A stretch of DNA of 64,000 nucleotides, from positions 1,116,001 to 1,180,000 of the forward strand of contig BEIE01000001.1 in assembly GCA_002898255.1 (NCBI GenBank), read 5' to 3'. Position 1 is the first letter of the stretch, and each line of letters starts with the position of its first letter. A program made the translations under genes and the position numbers. Below, piece after piece: positions 25,894 through 34,828 of the stretch. Source of the stretch: a bacterium HR28. Its GTDB lineage: Bacteria; Chloroflexota; Chloroflexia; Thermomicrobiales; Thermomicrobiaceae. The notes under the pieces were generated by a model. It was not told where the DNA came from. It did not search any database and was given only the letters and a program-made list of their open reading frames with translations.

Positions 25894-26230
25894 TCTCGTT
25901 CCTCGGCGATTCTGCCGCCCTGTCTGGGCAAGTATGCCTCGACGGCCAGTAGGAACCAACATCTGGCGAGCTGTTTCAGACAGAGCGCGTGCTGTGCCGT
26001 TGAATTGCCCGGGATGGTTCGCCTCAGGCAGGGGATTTTGTCTTGAGAGCTGGTAGGGTGTGAGGGGAAACGATGCGGTCAAGGTGTTCGCAGGACGTGC
26101 TCGGGTTTTGGTGCATTGAACTGCTTACAGTGTGAACACGGAGAGCGTTGATTGGGCCGAGCATGTGAGGGCGGGGCGTTGCGACGAGGCTGCGAGTGTG
26201 CTAGACTGTTTTGTGCGCCAGCGAGGGCGC
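25894..26230. other. 337-bp gap between rimO and the tRNA gene
   Basis: Holds the tRNA promoter (26179-26207) and must hold a rimO promoter on the minus strand, which I could not place. No gene or repeat was recognised in the rest. Confidence 0.5.
26179..26207 (+). promoter_or_regulatory. Promoter of tRNA-Ala
   Basis: TTGCGA (26179-26184), 17-bp spacer, TAGACT (26202-26207). The start would fall near 26214, about 17 nt before the mature tRNA. Confidence 0.65.
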
Positions 26231-26302
26231 GGGGCTGTAGCTCAGTGGGAGAGCACAACGCTGGCAGCGTTGGGGTCAGGGGTTCGAGTCCCCTCAGCTC
26301 CA
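26231..26302 (+). tRNA. tRNA-Ala (anticodon GGC)
   Basis: A 72-nt cloverleaf: acceptor GGGGCTG/CAGCTCC with one G-U pair, D arm GCTC/GAGC, anticodon stem CAACG/CGTTG around the loop CTGGCAG (anticodon GGC), five-base variable loop, T arm AGGGG-TTCGAGT-CCCCT, discriminator A. The 3' CCA is not encoded (CGA follows). Confidence 0.96.
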
Positions 26303-26315
26303 CGAGGATAGGGTA

Positions 26316-26342
26316 ACCGGTCCACCGTCCGGTGTGACCGGT
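26316..26342 (+). terminator. Hairpin behind tRNA-Ala
   Basis: ACCGGTCCACC-GTCC-GGTG(T)GACCGGT makes an 11-bp stem with one bulged T, 13 bp behind the tRNA. Only a weak T-rich tail (CGTTGTCGT) follows, so termination before the T-box leader may be partial. Confidence 0.45.
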
Positions 26343-26364
26343 CGTTGTCGTGCAGGGGCAAAGG

Positions 26365-26583
26365 CGACGACGAGGAGGAGTAGCGCACCGCGGCTGTCGA
26401 GCGAGCTGGGGAGAGTGTGAGCCTGGCCAGCTTGGGTGCGTGAACTCGCCTCGGAGCTGCGCGGGTGAAAGGCAGTAGCTCGCGCCGGGTCGTGCCCGTT
26501 AGCGCACGCCAGAGTGGGTGTCGCACCAGCGACACCAAGGAGGGTGGTACCGCGGGTCGGCCCGTCCCTTCGTGGACGGGCCG
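26365..26583 (+). promoter_or_regulatory. Leucine T-box leader of leuS
   Basis: The conserved T-box AGGGTGGTACCGCGG is at 26541-26555. About 175 nt upstream, GACGAGGAGGAGTAG matches the usual base of Stem I, and CTC (26445-26447, in GTGAACTCGCC) is the probable specifier, a leucine codon that suits leuS. The antiterminator (AAGG 26537-26540 with CCTT 26567-26570) excludes the 10-bp stem CGGCCCGTCC/GGACGGGCCG (26558-26583). No U-run follows that stem. Uncharged tRNA-Leu(GAG) should raise leuS expression. Confidence 0.85.
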
Positions 26584-26621
26584 TCGTGCGTTCGAGGCGC
26601 GAGAACGTGGGAGGCAGAGGG

Positions 26622-29111
26622 ATGGCGACGACGCAGCAGGAGCGGCAGACCGAGCGCTACGAGCCTCAAGTCATTGAACCGAAGTGGCAGAAGATTTGGG
26701 AGGAAACAGGGATCTACGCCGATGTGCGTGAGGATCCGACTCGACCCAAATGGTATCACCTTGTGATGTTCCCCTATCCGTCAGGGAACCTTCACATCGG
26801 TCACTGGTTCTCCTACGCCCCCGCGGACGCCGCTGCTCGCTACAAGCGCATGCGCGGGTACAACGTTCTGTTCCCATTTGGCTTCGACGCATTCGGTCTC
26901 CCCGCGGAGAACGCGGCAATCAAGCATGGGATTCATCCAAAGGTCTGGACGATGCAGAACATCGCCCACATGAAGAAGCAGCTGCGCTCGATGGGGGCGA
27001 TGTTCGACTGGTCAAAGGAAGTCATCACCTGTCTACCAGAGTATTACCGTTGGAATCAGTGGTTCTTCCTGCAGTTCTACAAGCGCGGACTGGCGTACCG
27101 TGCCAAGGCCCCGGTGTGGTGGTGTCCGACTTGCCAGACGGTGCTCGCCAACGAGCAAGTGATTGATGGCCGCTGCGAACGCTGCAGTACAGAGGTCTAC
27201 CGGCGTGACCTCGAGCAGTGGTTCCTGCGTATCACCGCCTATGCCGAGGAGCTCCTGCGCTTTGACGGAATCGAGTGGCCAGAGCGCGTGATCACGATGC
27301 AGCGCAACTGGATCGGCCGCTCGGAGGGCGCGCGGATCGTTTTCCGCTCGGAGCGCGGCGATCCGATCGAGGTGTTCACAACTCGACCGGACACGCTGTG
27401 GGGCGCCACCTTCTTGGTGTTGGCACCTGAGCACCCACTTGTCGAGACATTGACGACACCCGAACGTCGTGCCGATGTGGAGGCCTACGTTGAGCAGGCG
27501 CGGCGCCGCAGTGATATCGAGCGGACGTCGACCGAGCGCGAGAAGACCGGTGTCTTCATCGGGGCCTATGCGATCAATCCAGCCAACGGCGAACGGATTC
27601 CGATCTGGATTGCCGACTACGTGCTGATGCACTACGGCACGGGGGCGATCATGGCTGTTCCGGCGCACGATCAGCGCGACTTCGAGTTTGCCCGTGCCTT
27701 CGGTCTACCGATCGTCGTCGTCATCCAGCCACCGGATCGTACGCTCGACCCCGCGACGATGGAGGAAGCGTACGACGGGGAAGGCGTTATGGTGAACTCC
27801 GGGCCGTTCGATGGGACGCCGACTGCTGGGGGCGAGGCGGTCCGCAAGGTCATCGCTTGGCTCGAAGAGCAAGGAATCGGCCGTGGCGAGGTCACCTACC
27901 GGTTGCGCGACTGGCTGATCTCGCGCCAGCGTTATTGGGGTACACCAATTCCGATCGTTTACTGTGACCGCTGTGGCATCGTGCCGGTGCCGGAGGAGCA
28001 GTTGCCGGTTCTGTTGCCTGAGGACGCTGAGTTCATGCCGACAGGCCAATCACCACTCGTCACCCACGAGGCTTTCGTGAATACCGAATGTCCGCAGTGC
28101 GGTGGTCCCGCACGGCGCGAGACGGATACGATGGACACATTCGTCGATTCGTCGTGGTATTGGTATCGCTATCTCAGCCCGCATGAGGATCAGCGGCCAT
28201 TCGACCCTGAGAAGGTCGCCTATTGGACGCCAGTTGACCAATATACCGGTGGAATCGAACATGCCATTCTGCATCTCCTGTACAGCCGATTTTGGACGAA
28301 GGCGCTTGCTGACCTGGGGCTGGTGAACCATCGCGAACCATTTCTGCGGCTCTTCAACCACGGGGTGATCCTCGGCGAAGACGGGGAGAAGATGTCGAAG
28401 AGCCGCGGGAATGTTGTTGATCCGGACGATCTCGTTGCACGTCTTGGGGCAGATACGGTTCGGTTGTATCTCATGTTCATCGGCCCATGGAGTCAGGGCG
28501 GGCCGTGGAGTTCGCGGGGAGTAGCCGGCGTCCAGCGTTTCCTGCAGCGTGTCTGGGCCTTGGTGAATGAGACACGAGATGTGCCCGTGCAACTGGAAGA
28601 CGACGACCAGGCTCGGGCGTTGCGGCGTCTCTTGCACCGCACGATTAAGCAAGTGACGGACGATTTCGAAACCTTCAGCTTTAATACGGCGATCGCGCGG
28701 ATGATGGAGTTTGTCAACGAACTCTCGCGCCTGCGTGAAACGCCGGTCGTGCAAATGCCAGTCTGGCGGGAAGCGCTGGAGACGCTCGTTCTCCTGCTGG
28801 CACCGGGTGCGCCACACATCGCTGAGGAGCTGTGGGAGCGGCTTGGCAAACCCTACAGTGTGCATCAGCAGGCATGGCCTGCCTACGATCCGGAGCTCGC
28901 TGCGGAGGAGACCCTCGAACTCGTGATCCAGGTCAACGGCCGTGTGCGCGACCGGATCGTCGTCCCGGTGACGATCAGTGAGGAAGAAGCTGTTGCCCGA
29001 GCACGGGCAGCCGAGCGCGTGCAGGCGTATCTTGCTGGCCGACGGATCGAACGGGTGGTGTACGTTCCGGGGCGACTGGTGAATTTCGTTGTCAGCGAAG
29101 CGGCAGATTGA
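26622..29111 (+). CDS. leuS: Leucyl-tRNA synthetase
   Basis: 829 residues. Class I synthetase charging tRNA-Leu. HIGH is literal at residues 58-61 ([12 protein letters not shown]) and the second ATP motif KMSKS lies near residue 590 ([13 protein letters not shown]). The inserted CP1 editing domain spans roughly 220-410 (the [12 protein letters not shown] motif opens it). Length and order match bacterial LeuS. ATG at 26622 has GGGAGGCAGAGG upstream and lies 38 bp behind the T-box hairpin, which controls it. Convergent with the next gene, stop to stop 7 bp. Confidence 0.97.
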   Translation: MATTQQERQTERYEPQVIEPKWQKIWEETGIYADVREDPTRPKWYHLVMFPYPSGNLHIGHWFSYAPADAAARYKRMRGYNVLFPFGFDAFGLPAENAAIKHGIHPKVWTMQNIAHMKKQLRSMGAMFDWSKEVITCLPEYYRWNQWFFLQFYKRGLAYRAKAPVWWCPTCQTVLANEQVIDGRCERCSTEVYRRDLEQWFLRITAYAEELLRFDGIEWPERVITMQRNWIGRSEGARIVFRSERGDPIEVFTTRPDTLWGATFLVLAPEHPLVETLTTPERRADVEAYVEQARRRSDIERTSTEREKTGVFIGAYAINPANGERIPIWIADYVLMHYGTGAIMAVPAHDQRDFEFARAFGLPIVVVIQPPDRTLDPATMEEAYDGEGVMVNSGPFDGTPTAGGEAVRKVIAWLEEQGIGRGEVTYRLRDWLISRQRYWGTPIPIVYCDRCGIVPVPEEQLPVLLPEDAEFMPTGQSPLVTHEAFVNTECPQCGGPARRETDTMDTFVDSSWYWYRYLSPHEDQRPFDPEKVAYWTPVDQYTGGIEHAILHLLYSRFWTKALADLGLVNHREPFLRLFNHGVILGEDGEKMSKSRGNVVDPDDLVARLGADTVRLYLMFIGPWSQGGPWSSRGVAGVQRFLQRVWALVNETRDVPVQLEDDDQARALRRLLHRTIKQVTDDFETFSFNTAIARMMEFVNELSRLRETPVVQMPVWREALETLVLLLAPGAPHIAEELWERLGKPYSVHQQAWPAYDPELAAEETLELVIQVNGRVRDRIVVPVTISEEEAVARARAAERVQAYLAGRRIERVVYVPGRLVNFVVSEAAD

Positions 29112-29118
29112 GGACGAT

Positions 29119-29751
29119 TTAGCGTCGTCCAATGAGATAGGCGAGGGTGGCAACTGCCTCGCGGATCATGTACCAGCGTTCGAGCAAGGACCCCTGGCGG
29201 ATGGGGCTGTTCGGTGCTGGTGATCCGAGTGCCTGGAAGCCGAGATCGCTCGCCATGAGTTTGCTCCGGAACAAATGAAAGCCATCGCTGACGAGGAGCA
29301 CGCGGCGCGCACCGATGGCACGCAGCGGCCCAGCTGCAGCCTGAAGGCTCTGCCAGGTGTTGCGGCCCTCAGGCACGACGAGCAAGGCATCCGCCGGTAT
29401 GCCGAGTTGTTCAAGATACCGCGCCCCGACTTCGGCCTCGCTCGGTTCGCTTGGGGCAGCTGTTCCGCCGACGAGTACAAGAGTACGGGCGTACCCTTGA
29501 CGATAGAGGGCCGCGGCGTGGTCAAGCCGTGCACGGAAGGCACGGGTTGGCCGACCATTGTACTGCGCCGCACCGAGGACCAGAATGGCATCGGCGGGAG
29601 CTCGCTCGTCGTTGCGTGCTTGCGTTTCGATTGCTAAGCCCAGAACGAGCAGCGTCGCGCCAGTCGCGAGCGCACCGAGGCCGAACATACCCGTTATGAG
29701 CAACCGTGCCCGTGCTCGGATTCGGTGCGATGCAGGGACTGATCGAACCAT
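29119..29751 (-). CDS. YdcF/DUF218-family membrane-anchored protein
   Basis: 210 residues. One N-terminal membrane helix (about 17-40) anchors an extracytoplasmic DUF218 domain: ADAILVLGAAQYNGRPTRAFRARLDHAAALYRQG near residue 53, VPEGRNTWQSLQAA around 126 and LLVSDGFHLFRS near 151. These are the conserved blocks of the YdcF/SanA/ElyC group, linked to envelope carbon-chain or undecaprenyl-phosphate metabolism in E. coli, where the exact reaction is unsettled. It stands alone between leuS and the divergent recX gene. Confidence 0.82.
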   Translation of the reverse strand: MVRSVPASHRIRARARLLITGMFGLGALATGATLLVLGLAIETQARNDERAPADAILVLGAAQYNGRPTRAFRARLDHAAALYRQGYARTLVLVGGTAAPSEPSEAEVGARYLEQLGIPADALLVVPEGRNTWQSLQAAAGPLRAIGARRVLLVSDGFHLFRSKLMASDLGFQALGSPAPNSPIRQGSLLERWYMIREAVATLAYLIGRR

Positions 29752-29809
29752 CCGTCCGCCCTCCGGCGCTAACTGTGCCAGAGGATCCGGGCTGTGGGGA
29801 GGATGAACG

Positions 29810-30478
29810 GTGGACGAAGCTCCTCAGACCATTACACAAATAGTTCCCGATCCTCGGCGAGCGGATCGCTTTAGGATCGAACGGAACGGCATCGCATGGG
29901 TGACGTTGAGTGCAGCGCGGGTCGCTGAACTTGGGCTCCGTGTTGGCGAGGTACTGACTGCCCAGCGGCGCGCGGCGATTGAGCACGCAGCGGCAGTCGA
30001 TGCGGCGCTGGAGGTGGGCCTGCGCCTCCTCAGTGTTCGCCCGCGCAGCGAAGCGGAGCTCCAACAGCGTTTGCGGCAAAAACGGTTTAGTGAGCCAGTC
30101 ATCCAGGAAGCACTCGCTCGCCTACGCATGCTCGGCTATGTGGACGATCGAGCCTTCGCTGAAGCGTGGGTCGCACAACGGCAGGCGACCAATCCGCGCG
30201 GTGCAGCAGCCTTGCGTCAAGAACTCCGGTCTAAGGGTGTGTCTCCTGAGCTGATCAAGGAGGTTGTGGTCGAGGATCCTGAGAGTGAGCTTGCGGCTGC
30301 TCGTGAGCTCGTGCGGAAGCACCAGCAGCGCTTGCAGCGCGTTGATGCCAAGACAGCGCAACGACGACTTGCGGGGCTCCTTCAGCGGCGCGGATTTTCG
30401 TGGTCGGTCATCCGCGCGGTTCTGCGGCAGTACGGAATAGAGCGCGGGAGCGATGAGGAGCTGAGTGAAGACGCATAG
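29810..30478 (+). CDS. recX: Regulatory protein RecX
   Basis: 222 residues, GTG start with GGGGAGGA seven bases upstream. Three-helix repeats typical of RecX follow an N-terminal extension of about 55 residues: ALEVGLRLLSVRPRSEAELQQRL..., VIQEALARLRMLGYVDDRAFAEAWV and RGAAALRQELRSKGVSPELI. RecX caps RecA filaments and limits strand exchange. It is normally next to recA, but no recA is in this window. Confidence 0.88.
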   Translation: MDEAPQTITQIVPDPRRADRFRIERNGIAWVTLSAARVAELGLRVGEVLTAQRRAAIEHAAAVDAALEVGLRLLSVRPRSEAELQQRLRQKRFSEPVIQEALARLRMLGYVDDRAFAEAWVAQRQATNPRGAAALRQELRSKGVSPELIKEVVVEDPESELAAARELVRKHQQRLQRVDAKTAQRRLAGLLQRRGFSWSVIRAVLRQYGIERGSDEELSEDA

Positions 30479-30882
30479 CGAATCGGGCGTGTGCGTACTC
30501 GGGTGTGCCCGGCAGGAGAAACAGCTCGTTAAACCACGGCCGGGCGCATCATCCCCGGAGCACCAATGGAGACAGGGCAAAACGGTGCGTCTTCTGGGTG
30601 ACTCCAGTGGAAGCAGTCTCTCCACCGGCTCATGCAATGACGGAGACGCACCGAAAGGAAACCTGACCGGTCGAGAGTAATATAGCCCCGAGCGTCACCG
30701 GTGTGTGGCTTTTAGTTTGCGAGAGGGGTTGGGGGAGGTGATGTGTTCGTCATAGGATCTTCTGCAGGAAGGTCGGATGACACGATGAGCGGAGCGCCTC
30801 TTGCCAGCCTGGGCTGGCCTTGGTAGTGTGTTAACTGGATGCATCCGGCCTGGGTGAGGGAGAGTGAGGGACGATCACAGCG
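30479..30882. other. 404-bp gap between recX and the thioesterase gene
   Basis: Contains the strong hairpin at 30583-30653 and, at 30785-30826, a 13-codon frame (product MSGAPLASLGWPW) that encloses the inverted repeat GCCAGC-CTGG-GCTGGC. No promoter with good spacing and no known riboswitch class was recognised. The 5' region of the acyl-CoA operon must lie here. Confidence 0.5.
30583..30653 (+). ncRNA. Candidate structured RNA element upstream of the acyl-CoA operon
   Basis: CGGTGCGTCTTC (30583-30594) pairs with GGAGACGCACCG (30642-30653): twelve pairs with one wobble. Inside, GTGGA/TCCAC (30607-30611 and 30621-30625) extends to a second stem. The segment CCGAAAGG directly overlaps the 3' end of the outer stem. 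The length and nesting exceed what terminators here show. No Rfam class could be assigned by eye, and no U-tract follows, so this may be a leader element or a small RNA. Confidence 0.3.
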
Positions 30883-31365
30883 ATGGAACAGCCCACAGAG
30901 ACTCGATCGGCAATTTCAATGCAAACAGATATCGGAAAGGATACCTTTCGGTTCTGGTTTCCCTGGCGCGTGCGATACCGCGATTGTGACAAACAGGGGG
31001 TCGTCTACTTCGCGGTGTACTTGGAGTACATCGAGCATGCGTTGATGGAGTATTTCCGGGCGCTCGGGATCGACCTTCGCCGCACGATTGAGGAGGGGAG
31101 CTTCGATTGGGCGGCAGTTCACGCGGAGATCGACTGGCGAAGCCCGGCAGTGTTTGACGACGAACTCGCGATCGGTCTCCGCGTCAGCCGGATTGGTCGG
31201 TCAAGCTTCGATGTTGAGTTCGCGGTGACGAACGCGGAGAAGAACGTGCTCCACGCAGTGGGCCGCTTGGTCCTCGTCTGTTTCGATGTGCGGACGCGTC
31301 AGGCTCGCCCGGTGCCTGATTTTGTGCGCCAGGCTGTGGAGCGATTCGAGGGGTGGGCATGCTGA
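30883..31365 (+). CDS. Acyl-CoA thioesterase, 4HBT/YbgC-FadM type (hotdog fold)
   Basis: 160 residues. The hotdog signature VRYRDCDKQGVVYFAVYLEYIEHALMEYF near residue 30 holds the catalytic Asp (RDCDKQGVVY) of 4-hydroxybenzoyl-CoA-type thioesterases. It would release CoA from an acyl-CoA. The ATG at 30883 gives an N-terminal tail of about 20 residues; the ATG at 30919 is an alternative. Its end overlaps the acyl-CoA synthetase gene by seven bases, placing it first in a three-gene operon for acyl-CoA turnover. Confidence 0.85.
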   Translation: MEQPTETRSAISMQTDIGKDTFRFWFPWRVRYRDCDKQGVVYFAVYLEYIEHALMEYFRALGIDLRRTIEEGSFDWAAVHAEIDWRSPAVFDDELAIGLRVSRIGRSSFDVEFAVTNAEKNVLHAVGRLVLVCFDVRTRQARPVPDFVRQAVERFEGWAC

Positions 31366-33476
31366 CCCAGAGAGCACTCCACTCATTATTGCGCCCTAGG
31401 TCAGTTGCGGTCGTTGGTGCGAGTCCACGCCGCCGCATGGCGCGGACAGTGCTGGCGAACCTGCGACGGTTTGGCTACCGTGGGACGGTTTGGGCAGTTC
31501 ATCCAAGTGGTCAGCCGGTTGAAGGGTTTCCTTGCTTCCGATCTATCGGTGAATTGCCGGCGGTGCCGGACTGTGCGGTGATTGCCCTATCGCCGGAGAA
31601 CACGCTGATCGCCTTCCGTGAGCTGGTGGAACGTGGCGTGAAGGCTGCGGTTATCCTCGGTTCAGGGTTTGGCGAAGCAGGACCGGACGGGCAAAGGATC
31701 CAGGCAGAGCTCGTGAGCCTGGCCGAAGAGCATGGAGTTGCCGTCTGTGGGCCGAATTGTCTTGGCTTGATCGTCCCTGACGAAGGGGTGACGCTCACTG
31801 GCTACCATCTCCCGGAGGATCTCGCACCTGGTGCGGTGGCAGGAGTCGTCCAGAGCGGTTCGGTCTTCTGGTCACTTGCCCACAACACACGCGGCATTCG
31901 CTTCCGGTATCTCGTCTCGAGTGGGAACGAAGCGGTTTTAGATGCTGCTGAATACTTGGCCGCTGCGCTTGAAGATCCTGAGGTCAAACTCCTGGTGGCC
32001 TTCCTGGAGACAGTGCGTGATGGACCTCGCTTCCTCGAGGTTGTTGAGGTGGCTCACCGTCGTGGTGTTCCTGTGGTCGTTCTGAAGGTGGGACGCTCGG
32101 AAGCGGGTCGGGCAGCGGTGCTGGCCCACACCGGAGCGCTGGCTGGATCACACGAGGTTGTGGCCGGAGTACTGAACCAGTACGGAGTGATCCGAGTTGA
32201 CACGCTTGACGAGCTCTACGATGTTGCCGAGTTCCTCTTGGCCGGTCGGCTGCCGGAGACGAACCGGGTCGGCGCAGTAACCGACAGTGGTGGCGAGAAG
32301 ACACTGATCTTGGATTGGGGAGAGCGAGTTGGTGTCGCATTCCCGCCATTGGACGTACGTACCGCGGAGCGTCTGCGCGGCGTACTCGCACCGTACGTGC
32401 CGATCAGCAATCCACTTGATGCTTGGGGCGCTGGGAACTTTGAGGAGGTCTACCCGGTCGCGCTGCGGGCGTTAGCGGACGATCCAGCAGTGGACACAGT
32501 GGTGCTCGGTACGGATATGGTGCGTGAGACGGAGGAAGCGCAGCTCTATGCGCAGGCTATGCTGGAGCTCTCTCGATACACAGCAAAGCCGATTGCCGTG
32601 GTAACGAACCAGGCGAACGGGCTCGACAATGACGCGGTGAGCATGTTGCGAAGTGCCGGTATCCCAGTCTTGCAAGGAACCGAATACGGCTACCGGGCCA
32701 TTGCCCGCGCAGCGTGGTACCGGCATTGGCGCGAGCGGCCGCGACCTCAGCCGCAGAGACCGCGCGGACTGGACGAGCTCCGTGCGGCGCTGTCCCGCGC
32801 GCTGAGGAGTAGTCCGATACTCGGTGAATACGAAGCAAAACGGTTGTTTGCTCTCATCGGCTTACGGCATCCGCGAGAACGGCTGGTGCAGAGGCTGGAG
32901 GAAGCGCTGGCGGCAGCCGAAGAGCTCGGGTATCCAGTTGTCCTCAAAGCGGTCGGACCGCATCTGCTGCACAAAACGGAGCGTGGGGCGGTGCGGCTTG
33001 GGATTGGTGGGCCGCGCGAATTGGAGCGAGCATGGCTGGAGATGAGTGAGCGAATCGCTGAGTTCCAGCCCGGGGGTGTGACTGGCTTCCTTGTGCAGGA
33101 ACAAGTACCTCCTGGCTTAGAGGTGATTCTCGGCTGTCATTACGATCCGACGTTCGGCATGGTGGTGAGCGTGGGGCTCGGCGGAGTGCTGGTGGAGCTG
33201 CTGCGGGACGTGGTCTACCGGCGTGCTCCAATCACTGCAGAAGAAGCGGAAGAGATGCTGAGTGAGCTACGAGGCGCAGCGCTCCTCGCTGGCTACCGAG
33301 GGAAAGCACCGCGCGACCGAGCGGCGCTGGTGGATGCGCTGGTGCAGTTCAGCTGGTTCGCTCAGGCAGGAGAGGGGCTGATTGAGGTGGCGGAAGCGAA
33401 CCCGCTCATTGTCGGGGAAGACGGGGCAGGGGCATGGGTCGTGGATGGGCTCGTCGTGGCTCGGCACCATGGATAG
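31359..33476 (+). CDS. NDP-forming acyl-CoA synthetase (acetate-CoA ligase family)
   Basis: 705 residues. Domains in order: CoA-binding Rossmann domain (about 1-130, LLRPRSVAVVGASPR), a succinyl-CoA-ligase-like central part (about 145-440; the segment LAHTGALAGSHEV lies near the expected phospho-histidine region) and an ATP-grasp domain (about 475-700, YPVVLKAVGPHLLHKTERGAV, GVTGFLVQEQV). This is the fused form of the ADP-forming acyl-CoA synthetases, which interconvert acyl-CoA and free acid with substrate-level phosphorylation. Start at the ATG 31359 behind GAGGGG; overlap with the thioesterase suggests coupling. Acyl substrate unknown. Confidence 0.88.
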   Translation: MLTQRALHSLLRPRSVAVVGASPRRRMARTVLANLRRFGYRGTVWAVHPSGQPVEGFPCFRSIGELPAVPDCAVIALSPENTLIAFRELVERGVKAAVILGSGFGEAGPDGQRIQAELVSLAEEHGVAVCGPNCLGLIVPDEGVTLTGYHLPEDLAPGAVAGVVQSGSVFWSLAHNTRGIRFRYLVSSGNEAVLDAAEYLAAALEDPEVKLLVAFLETVRDGPRFLEVVEVAHRRGVPVVVLKVGRSEAGRAAVLAHTGALAGSHEVVAGVLNQYGVIRVDTLDELYDVAEFLLAGRLPETNRVGAVTDSGGEKTLILDWGERVGVAFPPLDVRTAERLRGVLAPYVPISNPLDAWGAGNFEEVYPVALRALADDPAVDTVVLGTDMVRETEEAQLYAQAMLELSRYTAKPIAVVTNQANGLDNDAVSMLRSAGIPVLQGTEYGYRAIARAAWYRHWRERPRPQPQRPRGLDELRAALSRALRSSPILGEYEAKRLFALIGLRHPRERLVQRLEEALAAAEELGYPVVLKAVGPHLLHKTERGAVRLGIGGPRELERAWLEMSERIAEFQPGGVTGFLVQEQVPPGLEVILGCHYDPTFGMVVSVGLGGVLVELLRDVVYRRAPITAEEAEEMLSELRGAALLAGYRGKAPRDRAALVDALVQFSWFAQAGEGLIEVAEANPLIVGEDGAGAWVVDGLVVARHHG

Positions 33477-33487
33477 GGAGGTGTGCC

Positions 33488-34771
33488 ATGGAGGGTGTCC
33501 GGCCTGAAGTGCTCGAGTTCGTCGAAGAGACGAAGCGCTACGTCTATGAGGAGCTGATGCCCCTAGAGGACGAGATTGAGCGAACGGATTACCTGCCGCC
33601 CGAGGTGATCGCCGATGTCGCAAAACGCGGTTACTTTGGAATGACGATCCCGAAAGAGTACGGTGGGCTGGGGTTCAACCTCCTCGAGACGTGCCTCGTT
33701 TTGGAACAAATCCATAAGGCTCCGCTGGCGATCGGGTACGTCGTCGATTTAAACAATGGGATCGGTAGCCTGGCCATCCTGCATGGTGGGACAGAGGAGC
33801 AGAAGCGCGAATATCTTCCGCGACTGGCGCGGGGAGAGATCATCGGGGTCTTTGCGATGAGTGAACCCGGTGTGGGTTCCGACGGACAGGGTATTACGAC
33901 GCGTGCCGAGCGCCGGAATGGCCAGTGGGTGCTGAACGGCGTCAAATATTGGATCACCTGGGCCGAAAGAGGTGACGTGTTCACCGTTGCTGCGGCAACC
34001 GATCCCGGCAAGGGAGCGCACGGCGGGATTACGGTGTTCCTCGTGCCGAAGGGAACCCCAGGGATGCGCGTCGAGCGACGGCAGAAGATGATGGGGAATG
34101 CGGGAATCGACGAGAGCATCCTGGTGTTTGAGGATTGTGTCATTCCGGATGAGAACGTGCTTGGGGAAGTCGGCTGGGGCTTCCGGTTGCTAATGCGCAC
34201 ACTCGATGAGGGACGGACGAAGTGTTGTGCGTTGGCAATTGCCTATGCTGAACGCGCGTGGGAACTCGCTCAGGCCTATGTCAAGCGGCGCCGCGCTTTT
34301 GGGCAGCTTCTGGCGGACTTCCAGGGTATTCAATGGATGCTTGCCGATGCGGCGACTAAGATTTGGTTGTCACGCCTCGCAATGTACGAGGCAGCGCGGA
34401 AGATCGATCGAGGGGAGTTCGCTGCCAAAGAGGCGGCAATGGCTAAGTTCTTCTCGACCGAGGCTTGCCAGGAAGTTGTCGATGCAGCGGTGCAGATCTT
34501 TGGTGCGCGAGGGTATTGCCGGGACTACCCACTCGAGCGGATCTACCGTAACTATCGCAGCCTGCGCATTGTTGAGGGGACGAGTGAAGTCCAACGGCGG
34601 ATCATCTGGAAGCAAATGAGCAAGCTCTACGATCCGGAGCGGGCACCGGACGAGCGAGCCCGGGAGCATGCTATCCGGGTCGAGCGGATGCTCGAGCGAG
34701 CGTTGCTCCCCGATCGCCCGTATCTGGATTGGGGTTACCGGTATTTGGACGAATTGGCTGCGGACGACTGA
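33488..34771 (+). CDS. Acyl-CoA dehydrogenase
   Basis: 427 residues from the ATG at 33488 (GGGAGGTG upstream). FAD enzyme introducing the alpha-beta double bond in acyl-CoA. N-terminal helical domain, central beta domain (FAMSEPGVGSDGQGITTRAER, KYWITWAERGDVF) and C-terminal helices (YVKRRRAFGQLLADFQGIQWMLADA, RDYPLERIYRNYRSLRIVEGTSEVQR). The EGTSEV segment is where many family members bind FAD and place the base; the exact catalytic Glu is not assigned here. Short 11-bp spacing to the synthetase implies one operon; a strong terminator follows. Confidence 0.92.
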   Translation: MEGVRPEVLEFVEETKRYVYEELMPLEDEIERTDYLPPEVIADVAKRGYFGMTIPKEYGGLGFNLLETCLVLEQIHKAPLAIGYVVDLNNGIGSLAILHGGTEEQKREYLPRLARGEIIGVFAMSEPGVGSDGQGITTRAERRNGQWVLNGVKYWITWAERGDVFTVAAATDPGKGAHGGITVFLVPKGTPGMRVERRQKMMGNAGIDESILVFEDCVIPDENVLGEVGWGFRLLMRTLDEGRTKCCALAIAYAERAWELAQAYVKRRRAFGQLLADFQGIQWMLADAATKIWLSRLAMYEAARKIDRGEFAAKEAAMAKFFSTEACQEVVDAAVQIFGARGYCRDYPLERIYRNYRSLRIVEGTSEVQRRIIWKQMSKLYDPERAPDERAREHAIRVERMLERALLPDRPYLDWGYRYLDELAADD

Positions 34772-34794
34772 CAGTCGAGTAGTCTTGCGATCAG

Positions 34795-34828
34795 CAGTGC
34801 GGGCGAGTGTACACCCTCGCCCGCACTG
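34795..34828 (+). terminator. Terminator of the acyl-CoA operon
   Basis: A 13-bp perfect stem (CAGTGCGGGCGAG / CTCGCCCGCACTG) with an 8-base loop, 23 bp behind the dehydrogenase stop. The downstream tract is only moderately T-rich (ACTGCTTTC). Confidence 0.7.

Noticed and set aside
25894-26082. 63-codon upstream extension of rimO
   Set aside because: Not conserved in RimO and lacks a ribosome site; MKAPIRFHIVTLGCSKNQVD is the family start.
30520-30720. Known riboswitch (c-di-AMP, c-di-GMP, glycine, cobalamin, guanidine) before the thioesterase
   Set aside because: Fragments such as GGGTGACTCC and CCGAAAGG recall parts of these classes, but no complete conserved core was found, so it is listed only as an unclassified structure.
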